Below are positions 16,388-25,514 of a DNA stretch of 64,000 nucleotides, piece by piece (position 1 is the stretch's first letter; each line of letters starts with the position of its first letter). This stretch comes from DATFVA01 sp963811905 (lineage in GTDB: Bacteria; Bacteroidota; Ignavibacteria; Ignavibacteriales; Ignavibacteriaceae), in assembly GCA_963811905.1 (NCBI GenBank), contig CAWETK010000020.1, forward strand, positions 213,410-277,409. The letters run 5' to 3'. Made by a program: the position numbers and the translations under genes. Under the pieces are notes generated by a model, which was not told the origin of the DNA, made no database searches, and saw only the letters and a list, made by a program, of their open reading frames with translations.

Positions 16388-16998
16388 TGGAAAAAAGACC
16401 CATTCACCAGTATGTCACTCCGGTTTTACTGGGTGTACTTATGTTCGCATCGAATTTCATAAATACCAGCATCTTCCGGTTCGGCGCAAATGATTTCGCC
16501 GTATGGTTTGTTATATCTCTGCTCTGTTTTGCCAGCGGCTATTATATGAACAAGGTTTTCGGGTGGCATGCGGGCGGCAAGGTTGTATTTGCAATTATTA
16601 TAGCGGCAACTGCTTTGAGCATACTGGTGATTTCATTTTTCAGGGAATATTTTGCAGCCAACGAACTATTAACTGAAAACCTGATCCTATACAGCCTGCG
16701 TAATATAACGCTCGGTGCAATGGCGCTTTTCGGAATGGCTATAGACGAGGTCCTTCATCGCGAGAGAGAGGCAACTGTGCTGAATCAGAAACTGAAAATG
16801 TATGAGGAACAGCTGCAGGATGCACGTAAGGAAGCCGAGCTTGAGCTGCGTGAGGCAAAAGTTAAAGCCGAAAAACTGATCAATGATGCCCAGGCATCTG
16901 CAAAAAATACAATCCTTAAAAAGGAGAGGATTGAAAGAGAATTGAAAGAATTCATTCAGGCTGAAAGAGAACTGATAAAAAGATACGAGGAATCCTGA
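16387..16998 (+). CDS. Membrane protein with four N-terminal helices and a C-terminal coiled coil
   Basis: I do not recognise a named family. Residues ~10-115 contain about four membrane helices (VLLGVLMFASNF, VWFVISLLCFASGYY, VVFAIIIAATALSILVISFF, ITLGAMALFGMAI). Residues ~125-203 are a highly charged coiled coil rich in Glu/Lys/Ala (KEAELELREAKVKAEKLI). The heptad style resembles the nearby DivIVA tail and the ATP synthase b subunit. Its start overlaps the PNP stop by one base and it ends seven bases before ileS. The place between DivIVA and IleRS suggests a membrane-anchored scaffold acting with DivIVA, which is inference only. Confidence 0.75.
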   Translation: MEKRPIHQYVTPVLLGVLMFASNFINTSIFRFGANDFAVWFVISLLCFASGYYMNKVFGWHAGGKVVFAIIIAATALSILVISFFREYFAANELLTENLILYSLRNITLGAMALFGMAIDEVLHREREATVLNQKLKMYEEQLQDARKEAELELREAKVKAEKLINDAQASAKNTILKKERIERELKEFIQAERELIKRYEES

Positions 16999-17005
16999 TA
17001 TTATT

Positions 17006-20000
17006 ATGTTCAAACAATATTCTGAAAAAATAAATTATCCTGATCTTGAAAAGAATATTCTTGAGTTCTGGGAAAAAAATAAGATTTTTGAGAAGAGCGT
17101 TTCTTCGAGAGATGAAGCGAAATCATTTACCTTTTACGAGGGACCTCCTACCGCCAACGGGAAGCCGGGCATTCACCATGTAATGGCCCGTGCATTAAAG
17201 GACCTGGTCTGCCGATATAAAACTCTTCAGGGTTACCGTGTAGAAAGAAAAGGCGGATGGGATACACACGGTTTACCGGTTGAAATTGAAGTAGAAAAGA
17301 AGCTTGGAATAAAACACAAAAGCGAAGTATTAGATTACGGTGTAGAAAAATATAACCAGGCCTGCAGGGATTCTGTTTTCACTTACCTGGATCTCTGGGA
17401 AAAGATGACCACCAGGATGGGCTACTGGGTTGATTTAGGTTCTGCATATATAACTTTGAAGAACGATTATATAGAATCTGTCTGGTGGGCTCTGAAAACA
17501 CTTTTTGATAAGGGACTAATTTATAAAGATTATAAAATCGTTCCCCAGGATCCTAAATCAGAAACTGTTCTTTCATCTCACGAACTTGCACTCGGATACC
17601 GCGAAACAAAAGATCCGTCGGTTTATGTACTTTTTAAAATCAAAAACACGGATGATTATTTTCTTGTATGGACAACCACACCATGGACGCTGATTTCAAA
17701 TGTTGCACTTGCTGTAGGACCCGATATTGATTATGTCAAAATAGAACATAACGGAAAAAAGATAATCCTTGCTAAAGAGAGATTGAGCGTAATTGACGGC
17801 GATTATGAAATTATTGAAGAGGTTAAAGGAAGCAGCCTTGAAAACACAGAGTATGAACAGCTCCTCCCATATATTAAGATTGATAAAAAGGCCTTCTTTG
17901 TTGTGCCCGGTGATTTTGTCAGTACTGAAGACGGTTCAGGTATTGTTCATATTGCACCTGCATTTGGTGCGGATGACTATGAAGTATCAAAGAAATATAA
18001 TCTTCCGATGGTGCAGCCGGTAACCCGCGGCGGCTTATTTACCGATGAAGTAACTGACTTTAAAGGTGAGTTTGTTAAGGATGCTGATCCCGGCATTATC
18101 AAAAAATTAAGAGAAGAAGGAAAGCTTTACAGGAAGGAAACTATTGTCCACTCCTATCCATTCAGCTGGCGTCATGAAAATGTTCCTGTAATTTATTATG
18201 CCAGAGAAAGCTGGTTTATCCGCACAACATCAATAGCAGACCGGATGGTTGAACTTAATAAAACGATCAACTGGCAGCCGCCTGAAGTAGGGTCGGGCAG
18301 ATTCGGCAACTGGCTTGAAGAAAATAAAGACTGGGCGCTTTCACGCGACCGGTTCTGGGCAACTCCTCTTCCTATTTGGGTAAGCGACGGAGACACATTT
18401 GCAGTAGGAAGCATTGAGGAATTGAAGAAAGGATTTATAGAAGAAGACGGGAAGAGAATTCCGGTAAGCGAAATTGAAGACATCGATCTGCACAAGCCTT
18501 TTGTAGATAAAATATTATTTGAAAAGGATGGAAAGATCTACAAACGCACTCCTGAGCTGATAGACGTCTGGTTCGATTCCGGCTCGATGCCGTTTGCGCA
18601 GTATCATTATCCTTTTGAAAATAAAGAGCTTTTTGAAAAGTATAATTTCCCGGCTGATTTTATCTGTGAAGGAATAGATCAGACAAGGGGCTGGTTCTAC
18701 ACGCTTCATGCAATAGCCACAATGCTTTTTGATAATGTTGCTTATAAGAATGTTATTGTGAACGAGCTTATTCTCGATAAGAACGGCCTTAAGATGTCAA
18801 AGTCGAAAGGGAATACAGTAGATCCGTTTTTACTGTTTGATAAATACGGTGCCGATGCAACCCGCTGGTACCTGGTTACCAACAGTCCTCCCTGGAGACC
18901 CACACTATTCGATGAAGAAGGGATTGTTGAAGTGCAGAGAAAGTTCTTCGGAACACTAATGAATTCCTATGCATTCTTTGCTCTTTATGCCAATATAGAT
19001 AAATTCAGCTTCAAAGAGGAGCTTATTCCATACGAGGAAAGACCTGAGATTGACAGATGGATACTCTCCGTGCTCAGCTCACTGGTGGAAGAATACAGAT
19101 CCTTAATGGATGCATATGATATAACAAAAGCTGCCAGGGCAGTATCTGCATTTACAATTGACCAGCTTTCCAACTGGTATGTAAGAAGATGCAGGCGACG
19201 TTTCTGGTCAAAGACTCCTTCGGAGAAGTCAGAAATGAATAAGAATAAACTTTCTGCTTATCAGACGTTATATGAGTGCCTGATAACAGTAGCAAAACTG
19301 ACTTCGCCGTTTGTTCCTTTCATTTCGGAAGAAGTATATACCAGTCTGAACACAGTCACAGGTAAAGAAAAATCAGAATCGGTACATTTAACAGATTTCC
19401 CCGAAGCCGTTTATAAAAACGGGGAGCTTGAAAAGAAAATGGAAATTGCCCAAAAGGTTGTATATCTTACAAGGGCGATGAGAGCTAAGAAGAACCTGAA
19501 GGTAAGACAGCCACTAAGAAAAATTATGGTAGCGGCTGAAAGTTCACAGCATTCCGCTCTTGAGGAAATGAGAGATGTTATTCTCGAAGAAGTAAACATT
19601 AAAGAACTGATTATACTGAAGGATGATTCTGAGATTGTAAATAAATCGGCTAAACCGAACTTCAAGTCGATCGGTCCGAAGTTTGGAAAGAACGTGAACA
19701 AAGCAGCAGTAAAGATTAAAGAGTTAGGTAAAGAAGATATTATTAAATTAGAGAAAGGTGATGAAGTAAAAATTGAAATTAACGGGGAAGAACTTGCTAT
19801 CAAACCGGAAGATGTTGAAATTATAAGTTCTGAAATTGAAGGCTGGCTTGTAGAAAATGAAGGAGGTGTGACGGTAGCTCTGGATACAGAACTGGACATC
19901 AGTCTCGTTTCCGAAGGACTCGCCAGGGAATTTGTGAACAGGGTACAGAATATGAGAAAAGATTCCGGCTTTGAGGTAACTGATAAAATTAAAATAGATT

Positions 20001-20170
20001 TTAACGGCAGTGATAAAATTATTGATGCGGTTGATGCTTTTAAAGATTATGTTTCAAATGAAACTCTTGCAGAAGAATTAAATAGAAAGGATTCTGTTAA
20101 CGGAGATTCCGGACAGAATTGGGAGATCGGGGAGTATTCATGCTCCATCAAGATCACAAAGGTTCAATAA
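17006..20170 (+). CDS. ileS: Isoleucyl-tRNA synthetase, IleRS2 type with altered GIHH signature
   Basis: A 1054-residue class I synthetase of the long, eukaryote-like IleRS2 group. Catalytic features: PPTANGKP followed by GIHH at residues 55-58 where HIGH is normal, and KMSKS at residues 596-600. The CP1 editing domain carries WTTTPWTL and GSGIVHIAPAFGADDYE. The anticodon-binding region has DRWILS and LSNWYVRRCRRRFW, with a C-terminal extension rich in charged residues. First and third signature residues are swapped relative to HIGH. IleRS2 enzymes are naturally less sensitive to mupirocin, and the swapped GXHH form is reported as hyper-resistant. This is the only ileS in the window, so it probably does the housekeeping job. 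Confidence 0.96.
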   Translation: MFKQYSEKINYPDLEKNILEFWEKNKIFEKSVSSRDEAKSFTFYEGPPTANGKPGIHHVMARALKDLVCRYKTLQGYRVERKGGWDTHGLPVEIEVEKKLGIKHKSEVLDYGVEKYNQACRDSVFTYLDLWEKMTTRMGYWVDLGSAYITLKNDYIESVWWALKTLFDKGLIYKDYKIVPQDPKSETVLSSHELALGYRETKDPSVYVLFKIKNTDDYFLVWTTTPWTLISNVALAVGPDIDYVKIEHNGKKIILAKERLSVIDGDYEIIEEVKGSSLENTEYEQLLPYIKIDKKAFFVVPGDFVSTEDGSGIVHIAPAFGADDYEVSKKYNLPMVQPVTRGGLFTDEVTDFKGEFVKDADPGIIKKLREEGKLYRKETIVHSYPFSWRHENVPVIYYARESWFIRTTSIADRMVELNKTINWQPPEVGSGRFGNWLEENKDWALSRDRFWATPLPIWVSDGDTFAVGSIEELKKGFIEEDGKRIPVSEIEDIDLHKPFVDKILFEKDGKIYKRTPELIDVWFDSGSMPFAQYHYPFENKELFEKYNFPADFICEGIDQTRGWFYTLHAIATMLFDNVAYKNVIVNELILDKNGLKMSKSKGNTVDPFLLFDKYGADATRWYLVTNSPPWRPTLFDEEGIVEVQRKFFGTLMNSYAFFALYANIDKFSFKEELIPYEERPEIDRWILSVLSSLVEEYRSLMDAYDITKAARAVSAFTIDQLSNWYVRRCRRRFWSKTPSEKSEMNKNKLSAYQTLYECLITVAKLTSPFVPFISEEVYTSLNTVTGKEKSESVHLTDFPEAVYKNGELEKKMEIAQKVVYLTRAMRAKKNLKVRQPLRKIMVAAESSQHSALEEMRDVILEEVNIKELIILKDDSEIVNKSAKPNFKSIGPKFGKNVNKAAVKIKELGKEDIIKLEKGDEVKIEINGEELAIKPEDVEIISSEIEGWLVENEGGVTVALDTELDISLVSEGLAREFVNRVQNMRKDSGFEVTDKIKIDFNGSDKIIDAVDAFKDYVSNETLAEELNRKDSVNGDSGQNWEIGEYSCSIKITKVQ

Positions 20171-20184
20171 TTTAGGAGTGTGTT

Positions 20185-20952
20185 ATGGCCAAGAAAACCA
20201 CTACGAGTAAATCGTCTTCAAAGAAAACTACGAAGACCAGCAAGAGCAAGTCAGCTCAACCAGTAAAGAAGACAGCCGGGAAAAAGACATCTGCTGCCGC
20301 TAAGAAATCTTCCGGAACAGCTGCTGCTAAAAAGGCAGCTTCCAAGAAAACCACTGCTGTGAAAAAGAGCGCAGTAAATATGAGTAAAACAACAAAACCA
20401 AAAACTACAGTAAAAACAAAGGAAAAGAAGATTACTATGCCGAGAAAGAAGAAAGAGACGAAGACAGAGGCGACGAAAAAACAACCTGAGATTTCACAGG
20501 CAGATAAGCAAGCCGAAGAACGCGCAAAAGCAATGCAGAAAATTAAAGGCTACAGTAAAAAAGACCTTGAGCACTTCAAACAAATTATTCTTGACAAACG
20601 TGATGAAATAATCGAACAGCTTCAGAACCTGAAAGAACAGATGCTGGATCCGACTACGGGTGAGTATATAAATGAAAATTCCCCCTATTCTCTCCATATG
20701 GCCGAACAGGGAACAGATGCGATGGAGAGGGAAAAAACTTTTCTTTATGCCCAGCGGGAAAATAAATTTCTCGGATATCTTGAAGACGCACTTAAACGAA
20801 TTGAAGCAGGAACTTATGGCATTTGTATTGAGTGTATAGAAGAACCTCAGCATTTGTGCGAGACCTGCCCGCTGATCCCGAAAGCAAGACTTGAAGCAGT
20901 TCCTCACAGCCAGATGTGTGTGCCGGTAAAACAAAAACAGGAAAAGAGATAG
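20185..20952 (+). CDS. DksA/TraR-family protein with a histone-H1-like basic N-terminus and unusual zinc finger
   Basis: A 255-residue protein. Residues 1-~110 are a low-complexity Lys/Thr/Ser/Ala tail like histone H1 or AlgP repeats. Residues ~125-205 form the DksA coiled-coil hairpin (FKQIILDKRDEIIEQLQNLKEQM, then GTDAMEREKTFLYAQREN). The C-terminus is the zinc-finger region GICIECIEEPQHLCETCPLIPKARLEAVPHSQMC with an inserted second CxxC pair, while the usual final CxxC has only one Cys (MCVPVK). It lies between ileS and lspA, as in related genomes. It likely binds RNA polymerase in the secondary channel; the tail may add nucleic-acid affinity. The exact zinc ligands are uncertain. Confidence 0.85.
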   Translation: MAKKTTTSKSSSKKTTKTSKSKSAQPVKKTAGKKTSAAAKKSSGTAAAKKAASKKTTAVKKSAVNMSKTTKPKTTVKTKEKKITMPRKKKETKTEATKKQPEISQADKQAEERAKAMQKIKGYSKKDLEHFKQIILDKRDEIIEQLQNLKEQMLDPTTGEYINENSPYSLHMAEQGTDAMEREKTFLYAQRENKFLGYLEDALKRIEAGTYGICIECIEEPQHLCETCPLIPKARLEAVPHSQMCVPVKQKQEKR

Positions 20953-20989
20953 TTAATTTAAATCTATCAGGAATGGATGAGGTAGTGAA

Positions 20990-21571
20990 TTGAGATTATT
21001 ACTGGTATCAGCAGTAATTGTGTTTGCAGATCAGGTATCAAAACTTATGGTTAAAGGAATTCCGGCTATTAATTTAGCCGGGGTGCTGCCGGGAGAAAAA
21101 ATACCGGTAATATCAAATCTCTTCAATATCACACTGGTTGAAAATCCGGGAATTGCATTCGGCATCAGCTTCGGTCCGGAGTTTAAACTTGCGATTTCGC
21201 TTTTCACGCTCGCAGCAAGCATCGGTCTTTTTATATTTCTATACAGGATCAGAAACAAGAGCTTCGGCTTAAAGTTTTCAATCGCTTTAATCCTTGGCGG
21301 TGCAGTCGGCAACCTGATCGATCGATTATTCTATGGAATCTTTTACGGTTATGCCCCGTTATTTTACGGCAAAGTTGTAGATTTTTTTAATATACATCTC
21401 TTTAACGTCTACCTGTTTAATAATACTCTGGGTAATTACATATTTAACATTGCAGACCTTTCTGTCACTACAGGAATGATTTGCCTGCTGTTTGCCATCA
21501 GGCAGCAAAACAGGGTACAGGAATCGCAAAAAACAGTTATGGAAAATCTTTTAGTAAAGGGGAAAGAGTAG
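20990..21571 (+). CDS. lspA: Prolipoprotein signal peptidase, copy 1
   Basis: A 193-residue inner-membrane aspartyl protease that removes signal peptides from lipoproteins. It has VFADQVSKLMVK, NPGIAFGI, the helix ILGGAVGNLIDRLF with the first catalytic Asp, VVDFF, and FNIADLSVTTG with the second Asp; about four membrane helices. All active-site elements are intact. The start is TTG (20990) behind GAGG; no ATG fits. It is directly followed by a second lspA whose TTG start abuts this stop. Confidence 0.93.
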   Translation: MRLLLVSAVIVFADQVSKLMVKGIPAINLAGVLPGEKIPVISNLFNITLVENPGIAFGISFGPEFKLAISLFTLAASIGLFIFLYRIRNKSFGLKFSIALILGGAVGNLIDRLFYGIFYGYAPLFYGKVVDFFNIHLFNVYLFNNTLGNYIFNIADLSVTTGMICLLFAIRQQNRVQESQKTVMENLLVKGKE

Positions 21572-22279
21572 TTGCGAGTATTACTTGTCTCGGTTATTAT
21601 TGTAATTATTGATCAGGCTACAAAGCTATTTGTAAAAGGCTTCTCAATCCCATTCCTCCACTTTAAATATGCCGGAATGTACGAGGGCGAAAAAATTCCG
21701 GTAATTGGAAATTTTTTCAGAATTACATTTATTGAAAATCCGGGAATGGCTTTCGGATTTGATCCCGGGATTAACTTTAAATTATGGATCTCTGTATTCT
21801 CCCTTGCCGCCAGCATAGGGCTTATAATTTATTTGTACTTTGTCAGAAACCAGAGACTAAGTCTTCGCATCGCCCTTGCATTCATACTCGGCGGTGCTGT
21901 CGGAAATCTCATCGACAGGATGTTTTACGGTGTCTTCTACGGGTATGCTTCTATATTTTACGGCCGGGTGGTGGATTTCTTCGATGTGGATTTCTTCGAT
22001 TTCTCGATATTCGGCAGGAGTTATGACCGGTGGCCTATCTTCAATATTGCGGATGCGGCAGTTACCATCGGGGTACTTATTTTGATTATTTTTTATAAAA
22101 AGAACTCTGAACAAAATGAAATCCCGGAACCGGTTGGACCCGGATTGGATGAATTTCCGGTTGATGATGTCAACAGCAACGGAACAGAAGAAGAACAGAA
22201 TGATTCAATAAAAGAGTCATCAGAGGAAAATAAAAAAGAAGATGGCGAAACTGATCACGGAAAAGAAATACCGCTTTGA
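21572..22279 (+). CDS. lspA: Prolipoprotein signal peptidase, copy 2, with acidic C-terminal tail
   Basis: A 235-residue second LspA in tandem, again starting at TTG with GGGGAAAG in front. Catalytic elements are present: IDQATKLFVKG, NPGMAFGFDPG, GGAVGNLIDRMFYG, VVDFFDVDF, FNIADAAVTIG. It differs from copy 1 by ~45 extra residues at the C-terminus, rich in Glu, Asp and Asn and predicted cytoplasmic. The two copies are clearly homologous over the whole membrane part but not recent duplicates. Its 3' end overlaps rluD by 38 bases. A genome with many lipoproteins, as in the right half of this window, could favour two peptidases. Confidence 0.92.
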   Translation: MRVLLVSVIIVIIDQATKLFVKGFSIPFLHFKYAGMYEGEKIPVIGNFFRITFIENPGMAFGFDPGINFKLWISVFSLAASIGLIIYLYFVRNQRLSLRIALAFILGGAVGNLIDRMFYGVFYGYASIFYGRVVDFFDVDFFDFSIFGRSYDRWPIFNIADAAVTIGVLILIIFYKKNSEQNEIPEPVGPGLDEFPVDDVNSNGTEEEQNDSIKESSEENKKEDGETDHGKEIPL

Positions 22280-23231
22280 AGTCCCCCCCGGGAAAAAGAA
22301 AGAGCGCCTCGATCTTTATCTTACCAATTTAATCGAAAATGCTACACGTACCAGGGTTCAGAAATTGATTGAAGCCGGGTTTGTTACGGTTAATGGTAAA
22401 TCAGTAAAGCCGAGTTACCCTGTCCAGCCGAACGACCTGATAGAAGCTTCTCATCCCATTACACCGCGTCCCGAAGAGGCCGAGCCTGAAGAAATCCCCC
22501 TCGATATAGTTTTTGAAGATGAATACCTGCTTGTAGTGAATAAACCTGCGGGAATGGTCGCCCATCCGGCGTACGCAAATTATACCGGAACCCTTGTTAA
22601 TGCGCTCCTTCACCATTCAGCAAAACTGAGCAATGTAAATGAACCGGGAAGACCGGGAATCGTTCACCGGATAGATAAAAACACAAGCGGACTGCTCGTT
22701 GCTGCAAAAGACGACTGGACTCACGCAAAGCTTGCATACCAGTTTTCCAGGCATACTGCCGAAAGGGAATACCAGGCAATTGTATGGGGCCTCTTTAAAG
22801 AGAGGAAAGGGGAAATAAAATTTAATATTGCGCGCAGTAAATCCGACAGAAAAAAGTTTGCCGTCTCTGAATCGGAAGGCAAGCAGGCCTTAACTTTTTA
22901 CGAGGTACTTGAAGAGTTTGAATTTACTTCTCTGCTGAAACTGAATTTGAAGACAGGCAGGACACACCAGATACGCGTACATCTCTCTTCAATTAACCAC
23001 CCTGTTTTCGGGGATGAAACTTACGGAGGAACCAAAATCGTATATGGTTCTGCTCTGCCTAAAATGAAGAACAGGGTTGAAAATCTCTTAAAGATAATGC
23101 CGCGGCAGGCTCTTCATGCAAAAACTCTTGGTTTCGAACACCCGCATACAAAACAATTTATGCAGTTTAATTCTGAACTCCCTGAAGATATGAAAGATAT
23201 GCTTGAAAAATTGAAATTTAGCGTTCAATAA
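22242..23231 (+). CDS. rluD: RluD-family 23S rRNA pseudouridine synthase
   Basis: A 329-residue protein with an N-terminal S4 domain (ERLDLYLTNLIENATRTRVQ near residue 20) and an RluA/RluD catalytic domain. Motif I is VVNKPAGMVAHPA. The catalytic Asp is in IVHRIDKNTSGLL, followed by the Tyr-containing REYQAIVWG and the C-terminal GRTHQIRVHLSS, PVFGDETYGG and RQALHAKTLGF. It modifies uridines in 23S rRNA helix 69 or related sites. The start overlaps lspA copy 2. This is the last gene of the housekeeping operon that begins at yggS. Confidence 0.93.
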   Translation: MAKLITEKKYRFEVPPGKKKERLDLYLTNLIENATRTRVQKLIEAGFVTVNGKSVKPSYPVQPNDLIEASHPITPRPEEAEPEEIPLDIVFEDEYLLVVNKPAGMVAHPAYANYTGTLVNALLHHSAKLSNVNEPGRPGIVHRIDKNTSGLLVAAKDDWTHAKLAYQFSRHTAEREYQAIVWGLFKERKGEIKFNIARSKSDRKKFAVSESEGKQALTFYEVLEEFEFTSLLKLNLKTGRTHQIRVHLSSINHPVFGDETYGGTKIVYGSALPKMKNRVENLLKIMPRQALHAKTLGFEHPHTKQFMQFNSELPEDMKDMLEKLKFSVQ

Positions 23232-23294
23232 GTTAAACTTGTTTATTCTTTTTCAGCTTTTCTTACACATACTATCTATTTTGAGGAGAATATT

Positions 23295-24563
23295 ATGCCT
23301 TCCGGATTACCTAAAACCTTAGTAATTGGTGTAATAGTCACCGGTTTATTCCTTATCATCATCTATATCTTCACGCAGCTCCCATCCGGAGGTGAACCGG
23401 GGACAAAGCAGGTAAGCGTCAATCTTGCAGATAAATGTTCAACGTGTCATAAAAGGGTTTCTCCCGATATTGTCAATCAGTTTGCGCGAAGCACTATGGC
23501 AAGGTCGGGAGTAAAATGCGTTGACTGTCATGTCGTTGACCGTGATAATCCTATGGGAAAGGACCACGAAGGATTTTTTATTACAGTTTCACCGACACCA
23601 AAGCAGTGCGGAAAATGTCATCCAGCAGAAACACGGCAGTTCGACCACAGCAGGCATGGGGCCCCAGCCTGGATGGCGCTGAACGGCTTTGCTGATTTTT
23701 CAGCTGAACAGCAGAAATTTGTCAGTGATAATATTCCTGAGGCAAACAGGGGGCCTAACGGTATTGTGACGGCTACAAGGAATTCATTGTTTGATATTGA
23801 AGGACCGATGGTAACGCCACTTGCATGTCAAAGCTGTCATGCTATCGGTAAGCCCAATGCAGACGGAAGTATCGGCAACTGCAATAAATGTCATTTACGT
23901 CATGAATTTTCGCTGGGACAGGTAAGGAAACCTGAGATATGCGGGCAGTGCCACCTTGGTCCCGATCATCCCCAGATAGAAATCTATAAAGAATCAGCTC
24001 ACGGTGTAATGTATGATACCCAGGGTGACACGTGGAACTGGGATCAGAAGCCGGGGAGACTGACAACGGCAGATATGCCGGCACCAACCTGTGCAACCTG
24101 CCATATGAGCGGTTTCGGTACACAGGGAACAACTCATGACGTTGGTGAAAGATTATCCAAATTCTTATTCGCTGCTGTAACAAGCAACAGGCCAAATTAT
24201 GTTAGCGGGAGGGAGGCAATGAAATCTATATGCAGTAACTGCCATTCGCCCAAATTCGTAGATGACCTTTATACAAAAGCAGACAGCGTAACCGCATTTG
24301 TCAATGTAAAGGTGAAAGAAGCCTCCGATATAATTAATGGTTTAATAAAAGATGGAATAATTACCTCCGAACCATTTGCTACGCAGATAAGCTATGATGC
24401 CTTCGATCTGTGGCATTACGATGGAAGAACGGCAAAGTTCGGAGCATATATGCAGGGTCCTGATTTCGTTCAATGGCATGGGGTTTACCCGCTCCTCAGA
24501 CAGCTGAATAAAGTAAAAGAGGATGCAGCAAAACTCAGAAAAGAGCATGGAGGAAAAAGGTAA
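23295..24563 (+). CDS. Octaheme c-type cytochrome, hydroxylamine-oxidoreductase-like
   Basis: A 422-residue exported cytochrome with one N-terminal membrane helix (residues ~7-28) and exactly eight CxxCH sites: CSTCH, CVDCH, CGKCH, CQSCH, CNKCH, CGQCH, CATCH, CSNCH. The order, the HSRHGAPAW segment after heme 3, the CATCHMSGFGTQGTTHDVGERL block and the terminal GAYMQGPDFVQWHG match HAO-like octaheme proteins such as those of Campylobacterota and Caldithrix. Those act on hydroxylamine or nitrite, often reductively. Whether the heme-tyrosine crosslink of true HAO is present cannot be told. It overlaps nothing and is followed after one base by a membrane protein, probably its quinone-side partner. 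Confidence 0.85.
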   Translation: MPSGLPKTLVIGVIVTGLFLIIIYIFTQLPSGGEPGTKQVSVNLADKCSTCHKRVSPDIVNQFARSTMARSGVKCVDCHVVDRDNPMGKDHEGFFITVSPTPKQCGKCHPAETRQFDHSRHGAPAWMALNGFADFSAEQQKFVSDNIPEANRGPNGIVTATRNSLFDIEGPMVTPLACQSCHAIGKPNADGSIGNCNKCHLRHEFSLGQVRKPEICGQCHLGPDHPQIEIYKESAHGVMYDTQGDTWNWDQKPGRLTTADMPAPTCATCHMSGFGTQGTTHDVGERLSKFLFAAVTSNRPNYVSGREAMKSICSNCHSPKFVDDLYTKADSVTAFVNVKVKEASDIINGLIKDGIITSEPFATQISYDAFDLWHYDGRTAKFGAYMQGPDFVQWHGVYPLLRQLNKVKEDAAKLRKEHGGKR

Positions 24564-24564
24564 T

Positions 24565-25439
24565 ATGGATAATGTAGAAATCTTTCACCTTGCGAACATC
24601 CGGCTGCCGATGGAAAAGAACCGGCTGCTCTTAATATTCGTGGGAATAAATCTTTTCTTTACGGGCATAGATGTAGCACTCGCGCACTCAATAAATTATT
24701 TTATTCCGGTGTACGAATGGATTCCTATATTTTACTTTCCCATCGGAGCTATTTCCTGTTTTATTATTTCTTTTGAACCGTCGCCCCGTAAGTGGGCGGC
24801 GCTTGTTCATATAGCACTGATGTCGATAGGAATATTGGTAGGGGTTCTGGGTACGGCTTTCCATTTGAATGCCATCCTCAATCCGCTTGGAAGCCTTACA
24901 TGGTCGTGGGTGGTTTTCGGATCACCGGTCCTTGCACCGCTGGCATTTGCGGGAATTTCACTGTTAGGATTGTATGCAATTACAGAAGAAGTTGAAGGAA
25001 AAGAAGGAATACTTAGAGTGCCGGGCCTTGGGACGTTCCATGCTCCCATTTCAAGGAATCGTCATTTCTTATGGCTTGTAGGATTGGGTTTTGCGGCCAG
25101 TGCACTGACTTCTATTATTGATCACGCGCAGTACGGGTATTCTCCTTACAAAATGATAGCGATCGTGTTCGGCTTATTTGCTACTTCGGTAGTAATAACG
25201 ATTGCATTATCAAAACAATGGACTAAAAGAGATGAGTTTGTCTATTTCTGGACTATGATTGCTGCTATAGTGGTAGGTGTAATGGGCTTTGGATTTCATT
25301 TATCGGCTGACCTTGCAGGAACAGGGCAATTAAGTCTCGAGCGGATGCTTGTCTTTGCCCCTGTATTTGCGCCGCTGCTTTACGGCGACTTGGTATGCTG
25401 GGGCTGCTGGTTGTAGCTGAAAAGAACAAGTCGCTATAA
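24565..25439 (+). pseudogene. Eight-helix membrane protein with internal duplication, frameshifted near its end
   Basis: Start chosen at ATG 24565 behind GGAGG, directly after the octaheme gene. About eight helices arranged as two similar halves: residues ~10-135 and ~160-290 each contain a helix ending in a His (ALAHSIN / IIDHAQYG) and a later GFHL/AFHL helix. The halves also align at FGSPVLAPLAFAGISLLGLY and FAPVFAPLLYGDLGMLGLL. Around 25390-25394 one G seems missing: as written the frame ends at 25416 after CWGCWL, but the next frame gives GMLGLLVVAEKNKSL and stops at 25439. Unrecognised family; the paired His residues could bind heme b and pass electrons from quinol to the cytochrome (inference). 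Probably a sequence error rather than a dead gene. Confidence 0.7.
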
Positions 25440-25490
25440 TACTGAACAGGATAAACCATATTATGAATATCAGGCTCTGATGATTTATAA

Positions 25491-25514
25491 AAAGGGAGCC
25501 GAAGCTCCCTTAAA
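25491..25514 (-). terminator. UUCG-loop terminator
   Basis: On the minus strand GGGAGC-TTCG-GCTCCC is followed by TTTTT. It lies immediately downstream of a T9SS domain remnant and is the diverged form of the GNRA-loop hairpins found after the T9SS genes to the right. It may also stop the rightward membrane-protein transcript. Confidence 0.85.

Noticed and set aside
19411..19899. Long minus-strand frame (162 codons) inside ileS
   Set aside because: It is Ser/Ile/Leu-rich low-complexity antisense of a fully supported synthetase, with no domain or ribosome site.
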